A stretch of 64,000 nt of DNA from Hymenobacter setariae (GCF_007713685.1 NZ_VMRJ01000004.1:833748-897747), one strand, 5' to 3'. Positions 39,576-48,970 are shown, counted from the first letter of the stretch. The notes: generated by a model not told the origin, from the letters alone. A program made the numbers and translations.

Positions 39576-40010
39576 ATGAAAGCCTCTACGAACACCCCTA
39601 CTACTGCCCGCGGCGAAGTCACGATTACCGTCGCCAGGGTCGCCTACCCCGTGCGCTTTAGCTTAAACGTGCTGCGCGACTGGACCAAGCTCAGCGGCCG
39701 CCCTGCTAGTGAATTTGGGCTAGCCATTGTGGAGGACCATATCGAAGCCTTTTCGGGCATCATTGCCTGCGCGCTGCAGCGCTTTGCGCCTGCCCTGAGC
39801 TTCACCCAAGAGCAGGCCGTAGACCTACTCGAAGAAATGCCCCAGACAGAAGCGGATGCCATTGCGGAAGCAATCACGGAGGCTACCACTACGGTAAACC
39901 CTCTGCTGGCGTCGATGACCAACCAGTTGGCGGCCAAAGCGCAGGCCCTCAGCGCATCGACGCCAAGCATGAATGGAGTAGCTGGCTCGACCTCGCTTAC
40001 GGTGAGCTAG
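39576..40010 (+). CDS. Tail assembly chaperone, short form
   Basis: The zero-frame product has 144 residues: 'VARVAYPVRFSLNVLRDWTKLSG', 'ALQRFAPALSFTQEQAVDLLEEMPQ' and an Ala/Thr-rich tail. It sits between tail tube and tape measure, the fixed place of the tail chaperone gene (lambda G equivalent). The tail of this frame overlaps a long open -1 frame that reads into a second conserved segment ending at 40288 (see next entry). It helps the tape measure fold; it is not part of the virion. Confidence 0.8.
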   Translation: MKASTNTPTTARGEVTITVARVAYPVRFSLNVLRDWTKLSGRPASEFGLAIVEDHIEAFSGIIACALQRFAPALSFTQEQAVDLLEEMPQTEADAIAEAITEATTTVNPLLASMTNQLAAKAQALSASTPSMNGVAGSTSLTVS

Positions 40011-40288
40011 GGCTAAGTCCAGATAAATTCTGGAATCTGACGCTGGCCGAGTTTGACCGCAAGGCCCGCGGCTACCTGCGGCGGCAGGATGACAAGCAGG
40101 AGCGCGAACGAAATAGATGGCGGCGCTTCCGCATGCAAATGGTGCTACACCTCAATACCCATCGGGGCGAGAATGAGCCCGCCATCACGCCCGAAGAATG
40201 GATGCCCCTAGCTGGCGACCCTCCTGCTGCTCCTCTCGAGCACATGAGTGAAGATGAATTTGACCGCATTGCGGCTGCTTACCAATAG
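39896..40288 (+). CDS. Tail assembly chaperone, -1 frameshift extension (GT form)
   Basis: From at least 39830 the -1 frame has no stop until TAG at 40286-40288. It encodes 'DAKHEWSSWLDLAYGELGLSPDKFWNLTLAEFDRKARGYLRRQDDK...' and ends 'DEFDRIAAAYQ', clearly a real protein segment of the tail chaperone T type, yet it has no good start of its own. The only convincing slippery heptamer in the overlap is A-AAC-CCT at 39896-39902. A lambda G/GT-like shift would give a fusion of about 237 residues. The tape measure starts 7 bases later. Confidence 0.72.
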   Translation, partial: KPSAGVDDQPVGGQSAGPQRIDAKHEWSSWLDLAYGELGLSPDKFWNLTLAEFDRKARGYLRRQDDKQERERNRWRRFRMQMVLHLNTHRGENEPAITPEEWMPLAGDPPAAPLEHMSEDEFDRIAAAYQ

Positions 40289-40294
40289 TCTGTT

Positions 40295-42646
40295 ATGGCT
40301 GATATTCTAGCCTCCGTTTCCGTCGTTCTAGGTGCTGAAGTCAGCGCGTTCAAAGCCGCGATGGCTGATGCGCGCCGTGAGCTGAAAGGCCTGCGCGAAG
40401 CGGGCGAAGGCTTGCAGAATATTGGCTCTAGCCTCACCAGAGCTGTGAGCGCGCCGCTGGCTTTAATGGCAACCGGCGCGCTCGTTGCCAGTTCCAAACT
40501 AGAAACGGTAAGAAGTGGCCTGGAGGCTGTTGCCCAGCAGGAACTAGGCAAGCAGGGCATTACGGGCTTGGTAGGCATTCAGCAGGCCGCTACCCAAACG
40601 GGCGAGCGCATCAAAGAGCTTGCAGTGCTGGCCAAATCGCCAGGCCTCGGGCTAGAGCAAGCAGAGCAAGCCGACATTCGGTTGCGCGCGGTGGGCACCA
40701 CCGTGCAGGAATCGACCCGCGAAATCAAAGAATTTGCCAACGCTATCGCTACCACTGGCGGCGGCGCTACGCAGTTCGAGCTTGTCACTACGCAGCTCTC
40801 GCAGATGGCTGCCAAGGGCAGGGTGCTGGCCGAAGACCTCAAGCCCATCATCTCGGCGGCCCCAGCCGTGGCGGGCGCGCTGCAACGCCTCTATGGCACG
40901 GTGGATTCCGAAACTATCTCGGCTAGCCTGAAAAAGCAGGGCCAGAGCAGCAAGGACTTCATTGCTACCCTTACCACGGAGCTGGCCAAGTTGCCTCGGG
41001 TAACGGGCGGGCTCAAAGCCATCTATGAAAACGACATGGATGCGCTGTTGGTGGCCAGCGCGAAGGTGGGCGACGGCATTGCCCGGGCGTTGAACTTGCA
41101 GGCTGTTGGGGAAGAGCTGGGCAATACCATCACCGCCATCGGTGACAACTTCGCCAGCCTCTCGGCCCCCACGCAGGCCGCTATCGTGACGCTTGCCGGG
41201 CTGGCTGCCGCCACCGGCCCGGTACTGGTGGGCCTGGGCGCTATCGGCGCTGGCCTGCCCGCCGTGAAGGCTGGGCTAGTGGCTGTGGAGTCAGGGGTGC
41301 GGCTGCTGAGCACGGGCTTCGTCTCGCTGCTCAACCCCACCACGCTGGCCATTGCAGGCGTAGCCGCGTTGGCGGCCGGTGCCTACTACCTGGCCACGGC
41401 CAACCAACGCCTGCTCGATACTTACCGCGAGCAGGCTGCTGCCACTCAAAAGCTCACCACCGAGGTCAGCCCGCTGCTCGACCGCTACGATGAATTACGG
41501 GCGAAAACCACCCTGACCAGCAAAGAGCAGGACGAGCTGCGCGCAATTGTCGAAAAGGTCACGTCCGTCATGCCAGCCGCGGGCCAGGGCATCGACAGCT
41601 ACGGCAACTACATCGGCTTAGCCACCGACAAAGCGCGCGACTTCATCAAGGGCAACCAAGCCCTAGAGAAAGCCATTGCGCTGCAAAGCCTGCCCGCCCA
41701 GCGGCAGAAGCTGCTCGACCTGAGCGATGCTTACGACCACCTGCTCAAAGAGCGCGACCAGCTCAACCGCGGCTCCTTTAACGGCGTGAAGGTCGAAGAC
41801 CTCGGCGCGCAGTTCTTGGTTGATTTCCGGCAGGAGCTAGCCACCACCGCTACGGAGCTAGAAAAGCAGAAGCGCCTGGTATCAGAGCTAGGCACCGCAG
41901 CGGGCATCACGGCCACCCAGTACGACGCCCTAGGCGCCACCTTCCCCACGCTGGCCGCCAATCTGGCCAAGCTGGGCAATGCTTTCCCGATTCCCAACTT
42001 TGCCGGCAACGCAGTTGACATCACGGCGCAGGTCGGCCTGCTAAAAGGGCTGCACGAGCAGTTAAAGCAGCTAAAAGAAGACCAACAGAATGCGGGCAAC
42101 GAGAAGCTGGCACTATCCTTCAACCCGCAGATTAAGAGCCTGCAGGAATACATTGCGCGGCTGGAAGGGGCAGACAAGGCAAATAAGAAGGTCACTGACG
42201 CCATCAAGAAACTCCGCGAGGAGTTGGCTCGGCTCACGGCGCTTGATAATATTCTAGGTAATACCCCTAGCGAGGTCGAGGTACTGGAGCGGCGCGTGAA
42301 TACGCTTACGGGTGGGCTGAAAAACCTAGTAGACGCAGGCGTAAGCACTAGCTCAAAAGCTTTCCGCGGCTTTGCGGCCGACCTAGTGAACACCAGCCAG
42401 GCGCTCGACAGATTGCGGGCGGCTGGTGGGGACCTCAACTTAAAGCCAGTCGAAGTAAAGTCGCTCATTCCGCGCACGATTGGCGACACGCTGCCGCAGG
42501 ACGTGGCCCGGCTGCTCGGCGACTATGCCAAGCAGGTCAAGCCGTTCGAGCTGCCGATAGCGGCCAAGCTCAACATGCAGGCTATTACGGAAGCGCAGCG
42601 GCCAGTGCAGTTGCTGAGCAGTGAACCTACGCCTAGGGGAAATTAA
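40295..42646 (+). CDS. Tail tape measure protein
   Basis: The protein has 783 residues. The N terminus 'VLGAEVSAFKAAMADARRELKGLREAGEGLQNIGSSLTRAV' is the usual TMP start; then 'LASSKLETVRSGLEAVA', 'GRVLAEDLKPIISAAPAVAGALQRLYG' and a hydrophobic core ('ATGPVLVGLGAIGAGLPAVKAGLVAV', 'IAGVAALAAGAYYLA'), and long charged helices from about 380 to 760. At roughly 0.15 nm per residue it predicts a tail near 115-120 nm. The reading frame ends where the next gene, in the +1 frame, seems to carry the missing C-terminal domain. Confidence 0.9.
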   Translation: MADILASVSVVLGAEVSAFKAAMADARRELKGLREAGEGLQNIGSSLTRAVSAPLALMATGALVASSKLETVRSGLEAVAQQELGKQGITGLVGIQQAATQTGERIKELAVLAKSPGLGLEQAEQADIRLRAVGTTVQESTREIKEFANAIATTGGGATQFELVTTQLSQMAAKGRVLAEDLKPIISAAPAVAGALQRLYGTVDSETISASLKKQGQSSKDFIATLTTELAKLPRVTGGLKAIYENDMDALLVASAKVGDGIARALNLQAVGEELGNTITAIGDNFASLSAPTQAAIVTLAGLAAATGPVLVGLGAIGAGLPAVKAGLVAVESGVRLLSTGFVSLLNPTTLAIAGVAALAAGAYYLATANQRLLDTYREQAAATQKLTTEVSPLLDRYDELRAKTTLTSKEQDELRAIVEKVTSVMPAAGQGIDSYGNYIGLATDKARDFIKGNQALEKAIALQSLPAQRQKLLDLSDAYDHLLKERDQLNRGSFNGVKVEDLGAQFLVDFRQELATTATELEKQKRLVSELGTAAGITATQYDALGATFPTLAANLAKLGNAFPIPNFAGNAVDITAQVGLLKGLHEQLKQLKEDQQNAGNEKLALSFNPQIKSLQEYIARLEGADKANKKVTDAIKKLREELARLTALDNILGNTPSEVEVLERRVNTLTGGLKNLVDAGVSTSSKAFRGFAADLVNTSQALDRLRAAGGDLNLKPVEVKSLIPRTIGDTLPQDVARLLGDYAKQVKPFELPIAAKLNMQAITEAQRPVQLLSSEPTPRGN

Positions 42647-43343
42647 GATTCAGCCCAAGTTTGACGGCTTTGTTTCGAAGCCACTCTACAATGAGCTATT
42701 GAACCTAGGGGCAGCATTTCGGCAGATTGATGGCGCCTCCCAGTTGGGCGTGCTCTTCGATGAGGCCGGCGCCAAGGCCAACGTATTGCAGGGAGCTATT
42801 CAAAATTTGATAGCTGCTGGCACCAGTCCGCTCGATGCCAACTTGCAGCAGTTGAGCGCGCAATTCAAGCAGCTAAGTATCGACGCGCAGGCTACGCAGG
42901 CCGTGAAAGCCAGCGTGATGAGCCTTGCTGGGGGTATTTCAGATGCGTTCGCCAGTGCACTCAGTGGCACGCAAAGCATTGGGGATGCCCTGCTGCAAAC
43001 TCTACTGAGCACGGTGGGCAACCTAGCTACACAGTTAGGTAGCATCATCCTAGCCGCAGGCCTAGGAATTGAAGCGCTGAAAGTCAGCTTGGCTACTTTC
43101 TCTGGAGTGGGCGCCATTGCGGGTGGCCTGGCCCTACTCGCTATTGGTGGCATTGCGAAGGGTGCAGCAGCTAACGTGGGCAAATCAGCGGGCAGCGGTG
43201 CCAGTAGCTCACCTTCGCCAAGCAATTACGGCCAAAACAGCAGCCAAACAACTATCAAGGTCATTGGTGAGCTAAGGCTGCGCACCGATGAGATGGTGGC
43301 GGCATTGAGGCAGGCAGATTACCGCTCGCAGGTATCAGGGTAA
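42621..43343 (+). CDS. Tape-measure C-terminal domain in a separate frame
   Basis: The start is GTG (MNLRLGEIKIQPKFDG), 240 residues, overlapping the tape measure stop by 26 bases. 'SVMSLAGGISDAFASALSGTQSIGDALLQTLLSTVGNLATQLG' and the hydrophobic 'IAGGLALLAIGGIAKGAAANVG' are typical of the end of tape measure proteins. Either the TMP is naturally split and coupled, or a +1 shift (or an indel) separates what was one gene of about 1015 residues. Confidence 0.7.
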   Translation: MNLRLGEIKIQPKFDGFVSKPLYNELLNLGAAFRQIDGASQLGVLFDEAGAKANVLQGAIQNLIAAGTSPLDANLQQLSAQFKQLSIDAQATQAVKASVMSLAGGISDAFASALSGTQSIGDALLQTLLSTVGNLATQLGSIILAAGLGIEALKVSLATFSGVGAIAGGLALLAIGGIAKGAAANVGKSAGSGASSSPSPSNYGQNSSQTTIKVIGELRLRTDEMVAALRQADYRSQVSG

Positions 43344-43360
43344 AGTGGGGCCTTCTTGTG

Positions 43361-43425
43361 TTTGCCCCGCTTTGCCCCGCCCTAGGCCCTAGCCCAGAAA
43401 AGGCCGGCCGGAACTTCGGGCATGG
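43361..43425 (+). repeat. Leader repeat 'tttgccccgctttgccccgc', copy at the tail-tip gene
   Basis: Two tandem 'tttgccccgc' units are followed after about 40 bases by 'ggaacttcgggcatgg' at the start codon. The same elements precede the gene at 46764 (46701-46767), and the tandem alone follows the terminase gene (33579-33600). It may be a translation or transcription leader shared by tail genes. Confidence 0.55.
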
Positions 43426-46400
43426 CTTACCTACTGCTGCGCCGCACGGTTCTTTCCAACGCTCCCGGCAGCCCCTTGCCTTACCGGGTCACCGAAATCT
43501 ATTTCGACACCGAGAAGCGCACCCGCTACCCCACGCAGTTCGACTCGCTGGATAACACGACGTTCAACCCGCCCAGGGGCGCACGGGTCTACGATTACGA
43601 GTATGCGCCAGGCAAAACGCGCTACGTGTATGCCGATGGCAACGGCAGCGTCTACACGGAAAACCAAGTGACGCCCGTGCAGGGTGGCGGCACTAGCCTG
43701 AAGCTCAAGCTACTTCCGACCAGCCCTGGTACGACCGACCAAAACGTCGCCGACGCCTGCCTTGACTTAACGGGGCAGTTTGGCGTGGCCCCGTACCAGC
43801 TGGAGGTAATCGGCCAAAAAGGCAACGCAGCGGGCTACTATAAAACTGACACGTCTAAGCTGGAAATCTATCCGGTAAGGTTTTACAACCTGGCCACTGG
43901 GCAGTACCTGCTGCGCGTGACTGATGCCATGGGCGCCATTGCCACGCAGTTAATTGACATCGGCGTAACGTTCTACGGCTACCCACGCGGCGCTATCCTA
44001 GCCGACCGGCTGTACGCTGGCCGGCTGTATCGGCGCTGGTGGCTGATGAATGAGTTGCGGGTAGAACTGCGCAACTACTCGATTGGCCAGGGCAAGGACG
44101 ACTTCGCCCGGCCTTACGGCACCTTGGTTGATGGCTACCTGCTGCCGGGCTCCAACGGCCAGACGTGGCGCCAGGTGTATGCCGATGGGGTAGGCGGTGT
44201 ATTTGAAGAGGGCGTGTACTTCGTGGATAGCCCCACGACAGCCGCTAGCTCGCTCGAGCTTGAAAACCTGATTCTTTTCAACCCCACCTCGGGCCCTGAG
44301 CAGAACGGCGGCTGCGTGGTGGAAGTACGGGCCAGCGCCCCGCCACTACGATTCACACTAAATGGAGTCACGAACACCACGGGCCGCTTCGATAGCCTAG
44401 AGGCGGGCATGCACTCGGTGGTAGTTGCCGACTCCAATGGCAACTCGATTACCGTCAGCTTTACGCTCACTCAGCGCTATGCTGTGCACTGGTATCTCGA
44501 CTTCTCAGACCTGCACGGGGTGCCCTGCCGCCTGGAAATATGGGAGCGCGACTATAAAGGGGTGCCCGTGCTCATCAAGGGCCAGCGCAATCCGGTAGTT
44601 ATCAAAAGCGACGGCCTCAATACCAGCCTAGGTGGCCAGGGAGATTTGCCGCCCGTGGTGGGTACATCGTGCCAACTCAGCCTGAGAGTGAAGCTCGGCG
44701 AACTAGAAGACCTCACTGTAGGCGATGACCGCCTCGGCCGCGTGGACGTGCGCCGCGCCGGCCAATTGCAGTTCCGCGGCTACGTGCAACCGAGTGTGTA
44801 CGAAGGCGAGCTGCAGGATGGGCTGGTAGACGTGAGCGTACTGGCCACCGACGGGCTGGCCGGACTGAAAGGCACCTACTTCACGGGCCACAACGGCCAG
44901 CGCCTGACCGGCTACCGGCCAATTATCAATAGCCTGCTGCACTGCCTGAGCCGCTGCGAGGTGTCGCTGCCGCTGCGCTTTTTCACCAACAGCCGCGACG
45001 CGGGCATGGCCACGCTCGACGCGCCCGAAGAGGCCAGCGCCACCAATCGCACGGGCTACTACTTCCCCGATAAGGATGAGCCCGAGAACTGCCGCACCGT
45101 AGTCGATGCGCTGGCGCAGGCCTTGCGTGGCACGCTGGTGCAGCGCGAAGGCACGTGGCAGCTGCGCAGCATTCTGGAAGCCGCCACCGACGCCGCCGGC
45201 CGGGCCTACCTGCCCGCTGGCACTGCGCAGGGTGACCTCGTAGCCGTAGCACCTAGCGGCACCATCCAACCGCCGCAGGTGGGCGCGCTCCACTGGCTGC
45301 GGTCGGTGGAGGCGCAGAAGCTTTCGACGCGTCAGAGCTGGAAATCACTCACGGGCTCGACTGATACGGGCTGGCTGAAAAACGCCTACTCGGCCGGCGA
45401 CGTGTTTTCGGATAGGTACGCCTGGCTCGATGACATGAGCCAACTGCGCACCATTACCGGCTGGGTGGCCCTGCCCCAGCTGCCCTTCCCGCTGGTGCTG
45501 GTGCGCGCGGGCGAGAAAGGCAGCGACCTGGTGACGCAGTGGGTGCGCAGCCTCGGCCTGAGCCAGCGCGATGACCGCTACCTGCAAGGCCCTGCCCTGC
45601 CGCTGGTGGGCGGCCTGGAAGCCACGCCCGCGTTTTTGTCGTTCACCGGGCGAGTGGTACCTACCGAGACGTACCTCGATTATGAGGGCAACGCCGTGAG
45701 CTCACCCACTACGGCCGCCGTGGGCACGTTGCCCTACGAAATCCTAGTTGATGGCCACAGCCTAGGCGTACAGCTGGCCACGCTCAAGCTGGCGGCCGAT
45801 GGCAAGGATAACACCTTTGAAGTGCCGCTGGCCCCGCTGCCCTCGGGCACGCAGGTCGCCACCTTGCGGGTGTATTCCTGGCTGGCGCCCGACACCAACC
45901 TGTTTCGGGATGCACCCAGCTACTCGCCCTACTCCGATTACAAGAAGGGCGACGTGGTACGTGATGACTACGCCACCGGCAAAAACCTGTTTGTGGCCCG
46001 CCGCGACCAGGCCAAGTTTGCGACGCCGCCGGCCGTCTTCCTGCCTGCCGATGAGTGGGCGCCCGTGCAGCCCGTCAACGCTGCCACGGGCAACCTACTG
46101 CTCAGTAGCATTGGCGTGCAGCTGCGCCCGCAAGGAGTCACCTGGGACGGGAAAGACAACTTTCGCGCCGACGGCCCGGCCGGCACCGTGCGGCCCACCG
46201 AGGTGCTGAACGTGTACCACGCCGACGTGCCTATCTCGACCGGCCTGTTCTCGGGCAACCTGCCGGCCTTCGGCAAAACGGTCGCCAACGTGGACGGTAC
46301 CATGACTACCAGCTGGAGCCGAAGCATTGACCTGCTGCCCGCCCCGCTGTTTGAATCGGTGGTGCTCGACGGCCTAAGTCTGCGCTCAGGCAATAGCAAA

Positions 46401-46697
46401 CTGCTCACGGGTGCGCTGAGCCATCTAGGTACGGAGCCCATCTACCTGCTTGATACCCTCGACGCGCCCACCGATGTGCCTGGCCGGCGCTTCTGCGTGG
46501 GTAGCACCGAGTGGAGCCTGAAGCTGGGCTACACCCGGGTGTCGCTCATCGAGAACGGCGCCGGGGCCGACGCGCCCGACCCCTATGCCAATCTGAGCAA
46601 CGTGCGCGTCACGCACCAGCTCTACGAGTACAAGCCAGCCTTCTTTGCCTCCGTGGCCCGCGGCACGCACGACGGCAGCCTGCGCGTGCGTGATTAG
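43422..46697 (+). CDS. Large tail tip protein
   Basis: The protein has 1091 residues and is beta-rich, without coiled coils. The N-terminal half has repeated Ig-like blocks ('LEVIGQKGNAAGYYKTDTSK', 'VVEVRASAPPLRFTLNGVTNTTGRFDSLEAGMHSVVVADSNGNSITVSF'), then 'LSLRVKLGELEDLTVGDDRLGRVDVRRAGQLQFRGYVQP', a pattern of baseplate hub-like folds. Placement right after the tape measure suggests the distal tail/hub complex. No enzymatic motif is seen. Codon use is strongly GC-rich and even across its length. Confidence 0.75.
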   Translation: MAYLLLRRTVLSNAPGSPLPYRVTEIYFDTEKRTRYPTQFDSLDNTTFNPPRGARVYDYEYAPGKTRYVYADGNGSVYTENQVTPVQGGGTSLKLKLLPTSPGTTDQNVADACLDLTGQFGVAPYQLEVIGQKGNAAGYYKTDTSKLEIYPVRFYNLATGQYLLRVTDAMGAIATQLIDIGVTFYGYPRGAILADRLYAGRLYRRWWLMNELRVELRNYSIGQGKDDFARPYGTLVDGYLLPGSNGQTWRQVYADGVGGVFEEGVYFVDSPTTAASSLELENLILFNPTSGPEQNGGCVVEVRASAPPLRFTLNGVTNTTGRFDSLEAGMHSVVVADSNGNSITVSFTLTQRYAVHWYLDFSDLHGVPCRLEIWERDYKGVPVLIKGQRNPVVIKSDGLNTSLGGQGDLPPVVGTSCQLSLRVKLGELEDLTVGDDRLGRVDVRRAGQLQFRGYVQPSVYEGELQDGLVDVSVLATDGLAGLKGTYFTGHNGQRLTGYRPIINSLLHCLSRCEVSLPLRFFTNSRDAGMATLDAPEEASATNRTGYYFPDKDEPENCRTVVDALAQALRGTLVQREGTWQLRSILEAATDAAGRAYLPAGTAQGDLVAVAPSGTIQPPQVGALHWLRSVEAQKLSTRQSWKSLTGSTDTGWLKNAYSAGDVFSDRYAWLDDMSQLRTITGWVALPQLPFPLVLVRAGEKGSDLVTQWVRSLGLSQRDDRYLQGPALPLVGGLEATPAFLSFTGRVVPTETYLDYEGNAVSSPTTAAVGTLPYEILVDGHSLGVQLATLKLAADGKDNTFEVPLAPLPSGTQVATLRVYSWLAPDTNLFRDAPSYSPYSDYKKGDVVRDDYATGKNLFVARRDQAKFATPPAVFLPADEWAPVQPVNAATGNLLLSSIGVQLRPQGVTWDGKDNFRADGPAGTVRPTEVLNVYHADVPISTGLFSGNLPAFGKTVANVDGTMTTSWSRSIDLLPAPLFESVVLDGLSLRSGNSKLLTGALSHLGTEPIYLLDTLDAPTDVPGRRFCVGSTEWSLKLGYTRVSLIENGAGADAPDPYANLSNVRVTHQLYEYKPAFFASVARGTHDGSLRVRD

Positions 46698-46700
46698 CGG

Positions 46701-46767
46701 CTTTGCCCCGCTTTGCCCCGCTCGGCTTCTTTTCCGGCCTAGGGCGGGCAGGAACTTCGGGGCATGG
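46701..46767 (+). repeat. Leader repeat 'tttgccccgctttgccccgc', second copy at a start codon
   Basis: 'ctttgccccgctttgccccg' followed by 'ggaacttcggggcatggg' matches 43361-43425 in content and spacing to the ATG. Between the two parts the spacer sequence differs. Confidence 0.55.
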
Positions 46768-48266
46768 GTGTCAAGGTTATCCGCATTTATCAGCTCGACG
46801 GCATCGTCAACGCGCGCCTGGAATTGGTGGGCGGCTTTTTCGAAGTAGAGGTGCCGGCCGGGCCGGTGGCGGGCGGCTTCCAAAACAAGCGCCTCAGCGT
46901 TGAGCAGCTGGCAGCCCTGTTGGGTGGCGGTAGCAGCCTAGCCGTAACGCTGGCGGACGCCCAGCAGCTACGCCTGGCTGACCCGCCGGGCGTAAGCCCC
47001 AACACCCTCTACGCCATCACGGGCGACTGGAATGCCACCGGCACCGACAGCACCGTGCATGTACAGGGCGTGCGGGCTGACGCCTACCACCGCCTAGGTG
47101 TGGTGTATGACGACCAGGGGGCAGGGCAACTGCTAGAGGTTGAGGTGACAGCGGGCACGCACAGGCCACTACGTGACGACGTGACTACCTACCCCTACCT
47201 CGGGCACGGGGCGCAGGGCCAGGTTGGCTACACGGACCTAGACACGGCGGTCGGTCGGCACGCGGTGGCAGAAATTAATTCTGATGAGGTCACGCTCACC
47301 GACCAGGTTGGTATGCTGGACACGCTGCTGCTTGGCAACGGGGCCAAGGTTAAGCTAGCCGATAGCGCGCAGCTCATTCTGCGCGGCCACTCGCAGCTGG
47401 ATGGCGTGAACTTCTACCCACCCGCGGGTGGAAATAATACGGGCGCCATCATCCCCTCGCCCGAAGACCGGAGCTTGCCCACGCCGTTCCGCGCCTACCA
47501 GATTCGCAATTGCGAGGTGCAGCAAAAAATCATCTTTCGGGGTGGGTCGAGCCAGGCAACCAGCAGCGCCGTGACGCTCATCAATAGCCACGCGGTCAGC
47601 ATCACCAACCAGATTGCCCAGCAGTACGAGGTAACGGTGTACCTCGTGGGTACGAGCTCGGTGGATGTTGTCGGCCCGAAAGTGAAAGTGGTGCAGGTAG
47701 GCGGCAGCAATGCAGCCTCGACCTACTTTAGCGGCGCCTACTCAGCCCCGGCCAGCGGCGCCCAGACCATCACAGCCAGCAGCCTCAGCGGCCTTGAGCA
47801 AGCCACCAAAGTGGTATCTGTCGGCGTGCGTGGGGTTACCGTTAGCGGCGACCCCACGCTCGACCTGCTGCCAACCAGCGCCTACACCTTTGACACGGGC
47901 AGCCACACGCTGACTGTGCTGGCAGCGGCCGGCATTGATGCGGGCAACGTGCTCGAAATAAACTGGCTAACCGGCGCGCTCACTGCTGCGCCCGCCGTAG
48001 CCATGCCCCCAGGCACCGCACTGCTCTTCACCCAGGACGCGGAGTATGCGCCTATTTATAGCGGCACGTTCACCGTGGACCCCACCGGGGCCAAGGTGGG
48101 CGCCGTGGTATTCGTGGAACTGGGTGCTGGGGCCAGCCAACCCACTCTTAGCGCCAGCCAGTTCAAGTTGGCGGGCGGCAGTTACGTAAGCGGCAGCCGC
48201 AACGAGTACGGGTTTCGAGTAGCCGCCAGCGGCAAGATTCACTACGTTATCAACCAATTGCCATGA
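46764..48266 (+). CDS. Tail fibre-like structural protein
   Basis: The protein has 500 residues. The N-terminal 'IRIYQLDGIVNARLELVGGFFEVEVPAGPVAGGFQNKRLSVEQLAALLGG' looks like a virion-attachment segment. From about 165 it becomes beta-repetitive, with 'LADSAQLILRGHSQLDGVNFYP', 'IRNCEVQQKIIFRGGS', typical of a parallel beta-helix. The C-terminal 'VVFVELGAGASQPTLSASQFKLAGGSYVSGSRNEYGFRVAASGK' may be a tip domain. It overlaps the next gene by 4 bases. It is a likely host-binding fibre. Confidence 0.7.
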   Translation: MGVKVIRIYQLDGIVNARLELVGGFFEVEVPAGPVAGGFQNKRLSVEQLAALLGGGSSLAVTLADAQQLRLADPPGVSPNTLYAITGDWNATGTDSTVHVQGVRADAYHRLGVVYDDQGAGQLLEVEVTAGTHRPLRDDVTTYPYLGHGAQGQVGYTDLDTAVGRHAVAEINSDEVTLTDQVGMLDTLLLGNGAKVKLADSAQLILRGHSQLDGVNFYPPAGGNNTGAIIPSPEDRSLPTPFRAYQIRNCEVQQKIIFRGGSSQATSSAVTLINSHAVSITNQIAQQYEVTVYLVGTSSVDVVGPKVKVVQVGGSNAASTYFSGAYSAPASGAQTITASSLSGLEQATKVVSVGVRGVTVSGDPTLDLLPTSAYTFDTGSHTLTVLAAAGIDAGNVLEINWLTGALTAAPAVAMPPGTALLFTQDAEYAPIYSGTFTVDPTGAKVGAVVFVELGAGASQPTLSASQFKLAGGSYVSGSRNEYGFRVAASGKIHYVINQLP

Positions 48267-48970
48267 GGCTAACCCGCTATTACATGGCCTTGGCGGCCGC
48301 TCGTAATGCGACTGGCCCACCGCCGCTGCCCGTTTACCCGGCCGACGTAGTGTGCGCGTTCGACTGCTCGCACCCAGCCAGCCTGGTAACGAGCGGCAGC
48401 CAGGTAACGCAGTGGCGAGATTTTAGCAACTATGGCCGCCACACCACCCTGCCAGCTGGCAACCCGGCACCCACCTGGCAGCTGGAACGTGGCGTGAAGG
48501 TGCCATTCTTCACGAATGTTGATAGCCTGCTGTGCGACTATCAGCAGCGGCTCAGTGAGGCCAGCATCTTCTTTCTCTGCCGGCCCGACGCGCTGCAAGG
48601 CTATCAATCGCCAGTCTTTGATGCTGCACTCGGCGCCTTTGTGTATTTCGACAACAACCAACTGAAATCGCACCTAGGCTACAATTTCGGCCAACTTGAC
48701 GAACTGGATATAGGCTCGTGGCTGCTGGCTTCCTTTCGCGTTTCCAATAGTGGCGGGCCAGAAGGAAAAGGCAACCAGCGATACGTCAGCCAGGGCGACT
48801 ATCAGATTACCGGCAGCCTCGGCGCAGATACTGATTTTCAGGGATTAACGCAGCAGTAGTTTGGTCGACTCAATGGCCCGCTACGCTATTTCATGGTCGT
48901 AAACCGCTACCTCACAGACGCCGAGCACAACGCCTACCTAGCGACCATCCGTCGCAACCACAAGCTCTAA
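48263..48970 (+). CDS. LamG/concanavalin-like tail protein interrupted by an in-frame amber codon
   Basis: The first open part (198 codons, to the TAG at 48857-48859) starts 'MRLTRYYMALAAARN' and contains 'VVCAFDCSHPASLVTSGSQVTQWRDFSNYGRHTTLP', the usual front of LamG-like lectin folds in tail proteins. After the TAG the same frame continues 'FGRLNGPLRYFMVVNRYLTDAEHNAYLATIRRNHKL' to TAA, which is the usual closing motif of that fold ('..Y.R.LTDAE...'). The TAG is one C-to-T change from CAG (Gln), after two CAG codons. It is a nonsense mutation in a receptor-binding-type gene, or a suppressed stop. Confidence 0.75.

Noticed and set aside
41731..42489. 252-codon minus-strand frame in the tape measure gene
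   Set aside because: Ser-rich antisense shadow of the long TMP frame.
44703..45293. 196-codon minus-strand frame in the tail tip gene
   Set aside because: Arg/His/Ala-rich antisense shadow of the 1091-residue gene.
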